From the NCBI RefSeq assembly GCF_007858285.1, contig NZ_VFIL01000004.1:458491-522490 (forward strand): a DNA stretch of 64,000 bases, given 5' to 3'. Shown piece after piece: positions 26,602 to 34,627 of this stretch (position 1 is its first letter; every line of letters begins with the position of its first letter). This DNA comes from Pseudomonas brenneri (GTDB lineage: Bacteria; Pseudomonadota; Gammaproteobacteria; Pseudomonadales; Pseudomonadaceae). A model generated the notes under the pieces. That model was not told where the DNA came from. It saw nothing but the letters and a program-made list of their open reading frames with translations, and did not search any database. The translations under genes and the position numbers were made by a program.

Positions 26602-27459
26602 ATGGGTGAAGTAGTCCTGGCGGCGAAAATCTGCCACGTCCCTTCCATGTACCTGTCAGAACTGCCAGGCAAGCACCACGGTTGTCGCGCCGCGGCGATT
26701 GCCGGGCACAAGGAGATCGGCCGCCGCGCCCGTGAGCTGGGGGCCGACACCGCCGTGGTGTTCGATGTGCACTGGCTGGTCAACAGCGGTTATCACGTCA
26801 ACGGTGGCGAGCGCTTCCAGGGCACTTACACCAGCAATGAGCTGCCGCACTTCATCAAGAACATGGAGTACGCCTACCCCGGCTGCCCGGAACTGGGTGA
26901 ACTGATCGCCGCCGAAGCCAACCTGGCCGGGGTGCGCACCATGAACCACAACATCCCGAGCCTGGAGCTGGAGTACGGCACCCTGGTGCCCATGCGCTAC
27001 ATGCACATGGATGTGCCCGAAGAACAGAAATTCAACGTGGTCTCCATCGCCGCCTGGTGCGCCTGGCATCGCCTGGAAGACAGCTTCGCCTTCGGCGCTG
27101 CCGTGCGCCGGGCCATCGAGAAGAGTGATCGCAAGGTGCTGGTGCTGGCTTCCGGCTCTCTGTCGCACCGTTTCTCCGACGACCGCGAGGCCGAAGCCAA
27201 CATCCACAACTGGACCCGCGAGTTCGACAAGCAAGTGGACATGCACGTGGTGCAGATGTGGCGCGAAGGCCGCTTCAAGGAGTTCTGCGCGATGCTCCCG
27301 GACTACGCCGAGCATTGCTTTGGCGAAGGCAAGATGCACGACACCGCGATGCTCCTGGGGTTGCTCGGCGGGCCGGAATACAACCGCCCGGCCGAAATCA
27401 TCACCGAACCATTCGGCAGCTCCGGCACCGGCCAGATCAACGCCATTTTTCCGCTCTGA
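26602..27459 (+). CDS. hpaD: HpaD, 3,4-dihydroxyphenylacetate 2,3-dioxygenase
   Basis: Extradiol ring-cleavage dioxygenase of 285 aa (LigB-type, class III). It opens homoprotocatechuate next to the hydroxyls using Fe(II) and O2. Motifs: MGEVVLAAKICHVPSMYLSE with an early His ligand, LPGKHHGCRAAAIAGHKEIG, VFDVHWLVNSGYHVNG, and the ligand Glu region near the C-terminal third. I chose the ATG at 26602 because GAGGAG lies seven bases upstream; the long frame upstream of it runs through the REPIN. Confidence 0.93.
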   Translation: MGEVVLAAKICHVPSMYLSELPGKHHGCRAAAIAGHKEIGRRARELGADTAVVFDVHWLVNSGYHVNGGERFQGTYTSNELPHFIKNMEYAYPGCPELGELIAAEANLAGVRTMNHNIPSLELEYGTLVPMRYMHMDVPEEQKFNVVSIAAWCAWHRLEDSFAFGAAVRRAIEKSDRKVLVLASGSLSHRFSDDREAEANIHNWTREFDKQVDMHVVQMWREGRFKEFCAMLPDYAEHCFGEGKMHDTAMLLGLLGGPEYNRPAEIITEPFGSSGTGQINAIFPL

Positions 27460-27463
27460 ATAC

Positions 27464-27502
27464 ATGTGGGAGCTGTCTCGCCCGGCGAGACAGCTCCCAC
27501 AT
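27464..27502. repeat. Perfect REP palindrome between hpaD and hpaF
   Basis: Arms ATGTGGGAGCTGTCTCGCC and GGCGAGACAGCTCCCACAT around a single central base (39 bp). In the 70-bp gap between hpaD and hpaF; without a T-run it is more like an intercistronic REP than a terminator. Confidence 0.8.
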
Positions 27503-27529
27503 TGAATCGCGTACAGAAGGAGGCTTTGC

Positions 27530-27922
27530 ATGCCGCATTTCATCGCCGAATACACCGACAACCTCGAACCCCAGGCTGACCTGCCGGGGCTGTTTGAAAA
27601 GGTCCACCAGGTGCTGGGAGACAGTGGCGTGTTCCCCCTGGGCGGTATCCGCAGCCGCGCCGTACGCCTGGACACCTGGCGCATGGCCGATGGCAAGCAC
27701 GACTACGCCTTCGTCCACATGACCCTCAAGGTCGGCCACGGCCGCGACCTGCCGACCCGCCAGGCCGTGGCGCAAGTCCTGTTCACGGTGATCACCGAAC
27801 ACTTCGCCGCCTTGCAGGCGCAACGGCTGCTGGCCCTGTCGTTCGAGATGATCGAGCTGCACCCGCAACTGAACTTCAAGCAGAACAACGTCCACGCGTT
27901 TTTAAACAACCAGGCGGGCTGA
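27530..27922 (+). CDS. hpaF: HpaF, 5-carboxymethyl-2-hydroxymuconate delta-isomerase
   Basis: Small tautomerase-superfamily enzyme of 130 aa (CHMI). It begins MPHFIAEYTDNLE, with the catalytic Pro2 expected after Met removal, and continues with GGIRSRAVRLDTWRMADG and LSFEMIELHPQLNFKQNN. It isomerises the dienol product of HpaE in the homoprotocatechuate pathway. GAAGGAGGCTTTGC gives a strong ribosome-binding site. Confidence 0.92.
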   Translation: MPHFIAEYTDNLEPQADLPGLFEKVHQVLGDSGVFPLGGIRSRAVRLDTWRMADGKHDYAFVHMTLKVGHGRDLPTRQAVAQVLFTVITEHFAALQAQRLLALSFEMIELHPQLNFKQNNVHAFLNNQAG

Positions 27923-27947
27923 TATCCATCAACTGAACGAGATCACC

Positions 27948-28047
27948 TGTAGGAGCGAGCTTGCTCGCGAAGATCGTCAACGATAACGCGTGCCTGCTGG
28001 ATAACCGCGATGGCCTTGAGGTCTTTGCAAGCAAGCTCGCGCCTACA
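27948..28047. repeat. REPIN between hpaF and hpaX
   Basis: TGTAGGAGCGAGCTTGCTCG and the right arm GCAAGCAAGCTCGCGCCTACA, with internal GTCAACGATAACGC. Occupies most of the 194-bp hpaF-hpaX gap; an open frame running through it is not a gene start. Confidence 0.82.
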
Positions 28048-28116
28048 GTGGGTTTCATTCGCTTGACGGTGCAGTCTCGCCTCCCCAACGGCCTCTCAGA
28101 CAAAAAGTACAACATC

Positions 28117-29421
28117 ATGAGCACAGCCAATACCGCCCACAGCGTCACCCTTGCCGAGCATGATCGCACCCACAGCACCGTCACCTGGCGACTGATGCCG
28201 TTGTTGCTGATCTGTTATTTGTTTGCCCACCTGGACCGGATCAACATCGGCTTCGCCAAGATGCAGATGAGCACCGACCTGCACTTCAGCGACACGGTGT
28301 ATGGCTTTGGTGCCGGCCTGTTCTTTATCGCCTACGCGCTGTTCGGTGTGCCCAGCAACATCGCCCTGGACCGCGTCGGCCCACGGCGCTGGATTGCCTG
28401 CCTGATGGTGGTGTGGGGCATCCTGTCCACCAGCATGCTGTGGGTCGAAAGCGCCAGCGGCTTCTATGTCCTGCGTTTTCTGCTGGGGGTGGCCGAGGCT
28501 GGCTTCTTCCCGGGGATCCTGGTGTTTCTCAACCGTTGGTACCCGGCCCGTCGCCGGGCGCAGATCACCGCCCTGTTCGCCATCGCCGTACCCATGGCCG
28601 GGGTGATTGGCGGGCCACTGTCCGGCGCGATCCTGGAGAACTTCCACGACTTTGGCGGCATGCGCGGCTGGCAGTGGATGTTCTTGATCGAAGGCGCACC
28701 GGTAGTGCTGTTGGGCCTGGTGGTCCTCAAGTGCCTGCCGGACAGTTTTGAAACGGTGAAGTGGCTCAACGACACGCAAAAGCAACAGCTGCGCGAGCAG
28801 TTGAGTACCGAGGAAAAACGCAAATCCATTACCTCCTTTGGCGGGATCATCCGCGACCCACAAGTCTGGCTGCTGGTCGCGATCTATTTTGCCGTGATGC
28901 TGGCAGTCAACACCCTGGCGTTCTGGATGCCCACCCTGATCCATGGCGCCGGCATCGGCCGTGACAGCCAGGTCGGCCTGTTGAGTGCCGTGCCGTACCT
29001 GGCCGGGTGTTTCTTCATGATCGGCTGCGGACGCTCCTCGGACCGTAACCGCGAACGCCGCTGGCACTTGTGCGTACCGCTGCTGATGGCCGCCGTGGGC
29101 ATCGCCATCACCGGCCTGGCACCGGGCAACCCGCTGTTGGTGATGAGCGGCCTGATCATCGCCGGCATGGGTGCCAGCGCCGCGCTGCCGATGTTCTGGC
29201 AACTGCCACCGGCGTTCCTGTCCAACTGCACCCAGGCTGCCGGAATCGCCATGATCAGTTCGTTCGGCAGCATCGCCTCGTTCCTCGCGCCGTACCTGAT
29301 CGGCTGGATGCGCGACACCACCCAAAGCGCGAGCCTGGCCCTGTATGTGCTGGCGCTGTTTATCGCCCTTGGCGGCCTGCTGGTGTTGCGCACCAACGCC
29401 GCCATCGTCAATCCTCAGTAA
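28117..29421 (+). CDS. hpaX: HpaX, MFS 4-hydroxyphenylacetate permease
   Basis: Major facilitator (anion:cation symporter family) of 434 aa with twelve predicted helices. Family motifs: LLLICYLFAHLDRINIGFAK near residue 31, AYALFGVPSNIALDRVGPRRW near 80 (loop 2-3), and GFFPGILVFLNRWYPARRRA near 130. It imports the aromatic acid that the hpa enzymes degrade. I chose the Met at 28117, because the upstream extension of the frame lies in the REPIN; the ribosome-binding site is weak. It is followed 12 bp later by hpaH. Confidence 0.9.
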   Translation: MSTANTAHSVTLAEHDRTHSTVTWRLMPLLLICYLFAHLDRINIGFAKMQMSTDLHFSDTVYGFGAGLFFIAYALFGVPSNIALDRVGPRRWIACLMVVWGILSTSMLWVESASGFYVLRFLLGVAEAGFFPGILVFLNRWYPARRRAQITALFAIAVPMAGVIGGPLSGAILENFHDFGGMRGWQWMFLIEGAPVVLLGLVVLKCLPDSFETVKWLNDTQKQQLREQLSTEEKRKSITSFGGIIRDPQVWLLVAIYFAVMLAVNTLAFWMPTLIHGAGIGRDSQVGLLSAVPYLAGCFFMIGCGRSSDRNRERRWHLCVPLLMAAVGIAITGLAPGNPLLVMSGLIIAGMGASAALPMFWQLPPAFLSNCTQAAGIAMISSFGSIASFLAPYLIGWMRDTTQSASLALYVLALFIALGGLLVLRTNAAIVNPQ

Positions 29422-29433
29422 GAGAGTTTCGTC

Positions 29434-30237
29434 ATGCTTGATCCACAGCTCATCCTGCAAGCCGCCGCCCAACTGGACCACGCCGAACGCAGCCGCGAAC
29501 AGGTACGCCAGTTTTCCCTCGATCATCCAGGCATCACGATCGAGGACGCCTACGCCATCCAGCGCGCCTGGGTCGCCCAGAAGATCAAGGGCGGGCGCAA
29601 GCTGGTCGGGCACAAGATCGGCCTGACCTCGCGGGCCATGCAGGTATCGTCGAACATCACCGAACCGGACTACGGTGCGCTGCTCGACGACATGCTGTTT
29701 GAGGAAGGCACCGACATTCCTTTCGAGCGTTTTATCGTGCCGCGGGTCGAAGTGGAGCTGGCGTTTATCCTCGGCAAGCCACTCAAGGGGCCCAACTGCA
29801 CGATCTTCGATGTGCTCGATGCCACCGAGTGGGTGATCCCGGCCCTGGAGATCATCGACGCACGCATCCAGCAGATCGACCCGCACACCAAGGCCACGCG
29901 CAAGGTGTTCGACACCATCTCCGACAACGCCGCCAATGCGGGCGTGGTCATGGGTGGCCGTGCGGTGCGCCCGACCGAGATCGACCTGCGCAAAGTACCG
30001 GCCGTGCTGTACCGCAACGGCGTGATAGAAGAGTCCGGGGTCTCGGCCGCCGTGCTCAACCACCCGGCCAAGGGTGTGGCCTGGCTGGCCAACAAGCTGG
30101 CGCCCTACGACGTCACGTTGTTGCCGGGGCAGATCATCCTCGGTGGCTCCTTCACCCGCCCTGTGGCGGCCAGCCCGGGCGACACCTTCCATGTCGACTA
30201 CGACATGCTCGGCTCGATTTCCTGCCGTTTCGTCTGA
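29434..30237 (+). CDS. hpaH: HpaH, 2-oxo-hept-3-ene-1,7-dioate hydratase
   Basis: FAH/MhpD-family hydratase of 267 aa adding water to the 2-oxo-heptenedioate intermediate. Visible: LIGCTS-like [55 protein letters not shown] (metal-binding E-x-E), and [20 protein letters not shown]. It has GAGAG in front and is followed 18 bp later by hpaI. Confidence 0.93.
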   Translation: MLDPQLILQAAAQLDHAERSREQVRQFSLDHPGITIEDAYAIQRAWVAQKIKGGRKLVGHKIGLTSRAMQVSSNITEPDYGALLDDMLFEEGTDIPFERFIVPRVEVELAFILGKPLKGPNCTIFDVLDATEWVIPALEIIDARIQQIDPHTKATRKVFDTISDNAANAGVVMGGRAVRPTEIDLRKVPAVLYRNGVIEESGVSAAVLNHPAKGVAWLANKLAPYDVTLLPGQIILGGSFTRPVAASPGDTFHVDYDMLGSISCRFV

Positions 30238-30255
30238 CCTCAGGAGGACTGTTTC

Positions 30256-31056
30256 ATGGACATGCCTGTCAACCGCTTCAAGCAGCGGCTCAATAGCGGT
30301 GAAGCGCAAATCGGCCTGTGGCTCGGGCTGGCCGACTCCTACTGTGCGGAGCTGGCGGCCAATGCCGGTTTCGATTGGTTGTTGATCGACGGCGAACACG
30401 CACCCAACGACCTGCGCGGCATGCTCGGCCAATTGCAAGCCGTGGCGCCCTACGCCAGCGAGGCGGTGATTCGCCCGGTGATCGGTGATACCGCGTTGAT
30501 CAAGCAGGTGCTGGATATCGGCGCACAGACCTTGTTGGTACCGATGGTCGAAAGCGCCGCCCAGGCTCGGGAGCTGGTGCGCGCCATGCGTTATCCGCCC
30601 CAGGGCATACGCGGGGTGGGCAGCGCCCTGGCGCGGGCTTCGCGCTGGAACAGCATCGACGGCTACCTGGACCAGGCCGATGCGCAGATGTGCCTGTTGG
30701 TGCAGATCGAAAGCCTGCAAGGCCTGGCGAACCTGGATGCGATTGCCGCCGTTGAAGGCGTCGATGGGGTATTTATCGGCCCGGCGGACTTGAGTGCATC
30801 CATGGGGCACCGGGGCAATCCGGGGCACCCGGATGTGCAAGCCGCCATCGAAGATGCCATCGCACGGATTCGCCAGGCGGGCAAGGCTGCGGGGATTCTC
30901 AGTGCCGATGAGAAACTGGCCCGGCGTTATATCGAGCTGGGGGCCGGGTTTGTCGCGGTCGGGGTGGATACCACCGTGCTGATGCGTGGGTTGCAGGGGT
31001 TGGTGGGGAAATTCAAAGACAAGCCGGCGCCTGTGAGCACTGGCGGCGTGTACTAA
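30256..31056 (+). CDS. hpaI: HpaI, 4-hydroxy-2-oxoheptanedioate aldolase
   Basis: Class II (metal-dependent) aldolase of 266 aa of the HpcH/HpaI family. It splits 4-hydroxy-2-oxoheptanedioate into pyruvate and succinate semialdehyde, the last step of the pathway. Motifs: [59 protein letters not shown] (metal Glu) and [17 protein letters not shown] (metal Asp). CAGGAGGACTGTTTC precedes the ATG. A REPIN and the second hpaR follow. Confidence 0.94.
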   Translation: MDMPVNRFKQRLNSGEAQIGLWLGLADSYCAELAANAGFDWLLIDGEHAPNDLRGMLGQLQAVAPYASEAVIRPVIGDTALIKQVLDIGAQTLLVPMVESAAQARELVRAMRYPPQGIRGVGSALARASRWNSIDGYLDQADAQMCLLVQIESLQGLANLDAIAAVEGVDGVFIGPADLSASMGHRGNPGHPDVQAAIEDAIARIRQAGKAAGILSADEKLARRYIELGAGFVAVGVDTTVLMRGLQGLVGKFKDKPAPVSTGGVY

Positions 31057-31080
31057 TCAACTTCCAACGGCGCAGGACCC

Positions 31081-31174
31081 AATGTGGGAGCGGGCTTGCT
31101 CGCGAAAGCGGTGTGTCAGTCAATATATTCGGTGACTGAACCACCGCTTTCGCGAGCAAGCCCGCTCCCACATT
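31081..31174. repeat. REPIN after hpaI
   Basis: Long inverted repeat with arms AATGTGGGAGCGGGCTTGCT and its complement AGCAAGCCCGCTCCCACATT, extended by CGCGAAAGCGGTG / CACCGCTTTCGCG. It sits in the gap between the convergent ends of hpaI and hpaR copy 2 and may serve as a bidirectional terminator. Confidence 0.82.
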
Positions 31175-31190
31175 TTCGATGCGTGGTGTT

Positions 31191-31613
31191 TCAGCGCTTG
31201 ATGTTTTTCAGCTCATCGAGCAGCCCCAGCAAGGTCTGTAACTTCTGTGCCCCCAACTGCTCCTGCAAGCGCTGATAGTTGGCCTCCATGCACTGGCTCA
31301 TGGACGCAAAACTCGCCCGGCCCTTGTCCGCCAGGGTCACCAGGACCCGTCTTTGATCCTGCTCGGCCTTGCGCCGGTGGATCATCCCCGCCGCTTCCAT
31401 GCGCACCAGCACACCGGTCATGCTCGGCTTGAGAATGCAGGCCAGTTCCGCCAGTTGATAAATCTCCAGTTCGTCGTGCTGATTGAGGATGCGGATCACC
31501 CGCCATTGCTGCTCGGTCAGGCCGTGCTCGTTCAGCGATGGGCGGAAAAAACTCATGGCCGCTTCGCGGGCCTGTAACAGGGTGAGGGTCAGGGATTGCC
31601 GGGGTTTGAGCAT
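31191..31613 (-). CDS. hpaR: HpaR-like MarR-family regulator (copy 2)
   Basis: MarR regulator of 140 aa, paralogous to the gene at 20627-21049: the two share LTLTLLQAREAAM.FFRP, LTEQQWRVIRIL, LACILKPSMTGVL and the ending L..LKNIK, and differ mainly in the effector-facing helices (EIYQLAEL, EAAGMIHRRKAEQD). It is convergent with hpaI and divergent from the flavoprotein oxidase gene. GTTAATGTTTTAAC lies 25 bp upstream of its start, in the region shared with the oxidase. This may be the regulator that ties the amine island to the hpa operon (inference). Confidence 0.84.
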   Translation of the reverse strand: MLKPRQSLTLTLLQAREAAMSFFRPSLNEHGLTEQQWRVIRILNQHDELEIYQLAELACILKPSMTGVLVRMEAAGMIHRRKAEQDQRRVLVTLADKGRASFASMSQCMEANYQRLQEQLGAQKLQTLLGLLDELKNIKR

Positions 31614-31637
31614 AAAGTCAGGATCACGTGATATTTA

Positions 31638-31652
31638 GTTAATGTTTTAACG
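31638..31652. promoter_or_regulatory. Candidate MarR/HpaR operator upstream of hpaR copy 2
   Basis: GTTAATGTTTTAACG: inverted GTTAA/TTAAC half-sites separated by four bases, close to the start of the minus-strand hpaR copy 2 and in the promoter region of the divergent flavoprotein gene. Confidence 0.4.
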
Positions 31653-31818
31653 AAACTCTAACATCCCCGCCCCGCGCTCGCGCTATAACTTAGGGGTCGC
31701 GCACGTCCATGGCGCGCTGAATCAAAAGCCCCGGCACGCAGGATCAAGACAATGATCGCGCCAGGGGCCCTAATGAAGACACTGCTTTAGAGCCTTCCTT
31801 CACTTTTCAGGCTGCGCC

Positions 31819-33117
31819 ATGATCAACATCGAAACCCCTACGTATTACACCGCTACCAAGAAGTACAACCTGAGCTTTCCCACCCTGGAACAGGACATCG
31901 AGGCTGACGTCGTGGTGATTGGCGGCGGCTTTTCCGGGATCAATACCGCCCTGGAACTGGCGGAAAAAGGCATCGCCAATATCGTCGTACTGGAAGCGCG
32001 CTACCTGGGCTTTGGCGGCACCGGGCGCAATGGCGGGCAGATCATGGCCGGCATCGGCCACGACCTGGAGAAGATCAAGAAAGACGTGGGCGAGGACGGT
32101 CTGCGCCAAGTCTTCGAGATCAGCGACCTGGGCGCCGACATCATCAAGGACCGTATCGCCAAGTACAACATCGATGCCGACTTCTGCCACGGCTATGGCT
32201 ACATGGGTTTCAACGCTCGCCAGGAAAAGACCCTGCGGGCCTGGGAAAAAGACTTCAAGTCGATCAACAGCAAACATGAAATCCGCTTCCTCGGCGGCTC
32301 CGACGTCAAGCAGATCATCGGCTCCGACGCCTACAGCAGCGCCCTGCTGCACATGGGTGGCGGGCATGTGCATTCGCTGAACCTGCTGCTGGGCGAAGCC
32401 ACCGCCCTCGCCGGCCATGGCGTGCGGATCTTCGAGAACAGCCCGGCACTGGAAGTCAGCTACGGCGAGCGCATCACCGTGCGCACCGGGCGCGGCTCGG
32501 TCAAGGCCAGCAAGTTGTTGTGGGCCTGTGACAGTTTCCTCAACAAGCTGGAGCCGGAGCTGCATCGCTCGACCATCAACACCTACGCCTTCCAGATGAT
32601 GACCGAGCCGTTGAGCGAAGAGCTGATCCAGCGCATCAGCCCGATTCGCGGGGCCTACAGCGATATCCGTCCGGTGATCGACTACTACCGGGTGACCAAC
32701 GAGAACCGCCTGTTGTTCGGCGCTGCCACGCCGTTGGTGGAGCACATTCCCGGCGACTTGAAAGCCTGGAACCGCAAGCTGATGCTGAAAATTTTCCCCT
32801 ACCTCAAGGACGTGAAGATCGACCTGGCCTGGGGTGGCCCGATGGCCTGCAGCCCGAACCTGTTCCCGCAGATCGGCACTCTGCCGGGACGCAGCAATGC
32901 GTTCTTCGTCCAGGGTTATTCGGGTTTCGGTGTCACCCCCAGCCACATCATCTGCAAGGTCCTGGCCGAAGGCATGAGCGAAGGCTCGGCGCGCTATGAC
33001 CTGGTCAGCTCGGTGCATCGCCCGACGATTATCGGCAAGGACGCGATCCGCCCACTGTTGCTGACCGCCGGCAAATCCTGGCACCAACTGTCCGGCTACT
33101 GGAATGGTCGCCGCTAA
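31819..33117 (+). CDS. FAD-dependent oxidoreductase of the DAO/PuuB type, probable amine oxidase
   Basis: D-amino-acid-oxidase-fold flavoprotein of 432 aa. The dinucleotide motif VVVIGGGFSGINTALELAE is at about residues 31-49, followed by LEARYLGFGGTGRNGGQIMAG, and a C-terminal FAD-closing segment VQGYSGFGVTPSHI. It resembles gamma-glutamylputrescine oxidase (PuuB) and related enzymes that oxidise an amine to an aldehyde, NH3 and H2O2. The surrounding genes (FeaR-like regulator, amine-type permease, FeaB-like aldehyde dehydrogenase) suggest an aryl-alkyl amine or a conjugate of it as substrate. This is inference; no other amine oxidase lies in the island. Confidence 0.85.
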   Translation: MINIETPTYYTATKKYNLSFPTLEQDIEADVVVIGGGFSGINTALELAEKGIANIVVLEARYLGFGGTGRNGGQIMAGIGHDLEKIKKDVGEDGLRQVFEISDLGADIIKDRIAKYNIDADFCHGYGYMGFNARQEKTLRAWEKDFKSINSKHEIRFLGGSDVKQIIGSDAYSSALLHMGGGHVHSLNLLLGEATALAGHGVRIFENSPALEVSYGERITVRTGRGSVKASKLLWACDSFLNKLEPELHRSTINTYAFQMMTEPLSEELIQRISPIRGAYSDIRPVIDYYRVTNENRLLFGAATPLVEHIPGDLKAWNRKLMLKIFPYLKDVKIDLAWGGPMACSPNLFPQIGTLPGRSNAFFVQGYSGFGVTPSHIICKVLAEGMSEGSARYDLVSSVHRPTIIGKDAIRPLLLTAGKSWHQLSGYWNGRR

Positions 33118-33147
33118 CCCCTTTTTTATCCCTCTGGAGCAACTGCA

Positions 33148-33513
33148 ATGACCCTTGTTACCCTCAAAAAAGATATCCAACTGTCTGAACTCGACGCCTG
33201 GGGCACCGTTGCCGATCTCGGTTCCGAAATCCTCGAAGGCGAACTCAAGGCCTTCGGCAAAATGACCTTTGGTGCGCCCACCGACAAGGTCAGCAGCGCC
33301 TATTTCGGCACCACCCAGGGCAAGTTCCGCATGGTCTACCCGTTTAACGAACAGGCCACGGTGGTCACCGGCGAAGTGCGTCTGACCGACGAGGCCAGCG
33401 GCCAAACCACCACCTACAAAGCGGGCGACAGCTGGTTCGTGACCCAGGGCACGCCAGTGCTGTGGGAAGTGCTGAGCCAGAGCTTCGTCAAACACTACTT
33501 CGCGGTCGTATAA
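33148..33513 (+). CDS. Cupin-domain protein (DUF861/EutQ-like)
   Basis: Small single-cupin protein of 121 aa (KMTFGAPTDKVSSAYFGTTQ, FRMVYPFNEQATVVTGEVRL, TYKAGDSWFVTQGTPVLWEV), following the flavoprotein gene by 30 bp with CTGGAG in front. Proteins of this type often accompany DAO-type amine or amino-acid oxidases, but their biochemical role is unknown. It is most likely in the same operon. Confidence 0.82.
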   Translation: MTLVTLKKDIQLSELDAWGTVADLGSEILEGELKAFGKMTFGAPTDKVSSAYFGTTQGKFRMVYPFNEQATVVTGEVRLTDEASGQTTTYKAGDSWFVTQGTPVLWEVLSQSFVKHYFAVV

Positions 33514-33525
33514 CTACTTTGCTCT

Positions 33526-33555
33526 ATGTGGGAGCGAGCAAGCCCGCTCCCACAT
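33526..33555. repeat. Single REP palindrome
   Basis: ATGTGGGAGCG ... CGCTCCCACAT hairpin in the gap between the convergent cupin and FeaR-like genes; it may end transcription from both sides. Confidence 0.75.
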
Positions 33556-33583
33556 TCGGTGTGTGGTGGTTGATGATTGGAGT

Positions 33584-34519
33584 TCAGGCCATCCGGCTGG
33601 AACGAAATGCCTTGGGTGACAATTCAAACTGCTTCTTGAACGAGCGGCTGAAATGCGCCGAATCGGTAAAGCCCCATTTATAGGCAATCGAAGTGATCGA
33701 CTCGCTACGCAAGAACGGGTTGGTCAAGTCATCCGCACTGCGTTTGAGCCGCGCACGCTGGATGTAACGGCAGACGCTGTCGTCCTGCTCCTCGAACAGC
33801 CGGTATAAATGACGCACCGAGATGTTCAAGCGGCTGGCCAGGCCGACAGGGCTCAGGCCAGGCTGGCTCAAGGACTCATCAATGACTTTCTGCACGTAGC
33901 TGCGCAGGTTGTTGCCTTGCAACGCGCTGGTGTCGTCGCGCGCGTCGTCATCCTGCTCCAGGGCTGAGCCCAGCAGCGACACAAAAGCACGCTGCAACGC
34001 CTCGACCTCATCCTCGGCGCCTTCGCTGCCCTTGCACAATTGGTCCATCAACACATGCAGCATGCGCCCACAGGCTTTGCTGGAGGAAATCTTGCCAAAG
34101 GTCTTCGCTTGGCTGCCCATCTGCTTGCACACCTGGGCACGCGGCAACGACAGCGAGATATGTTCGATCAAGCCGAACGGGGTGATTTCAATGGAGCCCA
34201 CCGAGTCCATCAGCAGCAGTTCGCCAGGGGCCAGTTGCACCCGCTGGCCGTTCTGCACGACCTGTGAATAGCCGCTGCGCTGGCTGACCAAAAAGCAATC
34301 CTGGTCGTTATCATGGTCGGGATTGGTCACTTGGCGCTTGATCAGGCCGGCGTTGGTACGCAGGCTGGCCAAGGGCAACCCGCCGCTTGAAAGCATGGAA
34401 AACTCGCCGATAAACAGCGAACGGTTGAAAGCCAGTTCGGTGTCGAAGTGGCCGCACATCGCACGCAAGTCGCGGTTCCAGGTGTCGAGCCCCTGTTGTG
34501 CACTCTGTTGGATACCCAT
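33584..34519 (-). CDS. AraC/XylS-family activator with FeaR-like ligand domain
   Basis: AraC-type regulator of 311 aa. An N-terminal AraC_binding_2 ligand domain covers about residues 15-200 (LDTWNRDLRAMCGHFDTELA, GELLLMDSVGSIEI). The C-terminal helix-turn-helix is SRLNISVRHLYRLFEEQDDS, IAYKWGFTDSAHFSRSFKKQ. The layout matches FeaR, the activator of tyramine/phenylethylamine oxidation in E. coli. I chose the ATG at 34519 (GGAGA at five bases) over a GTG at 34531. A TAACATGTTAAC-type site (34560-34571) lies 41 bp upstream. It probably controls the permease, porin and aldehyde dehydrogenase genes around it. Confidence 0.85.
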   Translation of the reverse strand: MGIQQSAQQGLDTWNRDLRAMCGHFDTELAFNRSLFIGEFSMLSSGGLPLASLRTNAGLIKRQVTNPDHDNDQDCFLVSQRSGYSQVVQNGQRVQLAPGELLLMDSVGSIEITPFGLIEHISLSLPRAQVCKQMGSQAKTFGKISSSKACGRMLHVLMDQLCKGSEGAEDEVEALQRAFVSLLGSALEQDDDARDDTSALQGNNLRSYVQKVIDESLSQPGLSPVGLASRLNISVRHLYRLFEEQDDSVCRYIQRARLKRSADDLTNPFLRSESITSIAYKWGFTDSAHFSRSFKKQFELSPKAFRSSRMA

Positions 34520-34559
34520 GGGTGTCTCCACAATGGCTTATTATTTTTGTCGGGCAATA

Positions 34560-34571
34560 GTTAACATGTTA
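34560..34571. promoter_or_regulatory. HpaR-type palindrome upstream of FeaR-like gene
   Basis: GTTAACATGTTA is the exact reverse complement of the site at 21187-21198. Suggests that the amine-island regulator and the hpa porin/hpaR promoter respond to one DNA-binding protein. Confidence 0.45.
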
Positions 34572-34627
34572 CCTATATGCGCGCAACAAGTACCTGTCTG
34601 CCATTGTGTTAGCACTAATAATGCCAA

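Noticed and set aside
28096..30840. 914-aa open frame on the minus strand
   Set aside because: It is the shadow of hpaX, hpaH and hpaI in high-GC DNA; those genes have family motifs, spacing and ribosome-binding sites, while this frame is low-complexity and rich in Gln, His and Arg.
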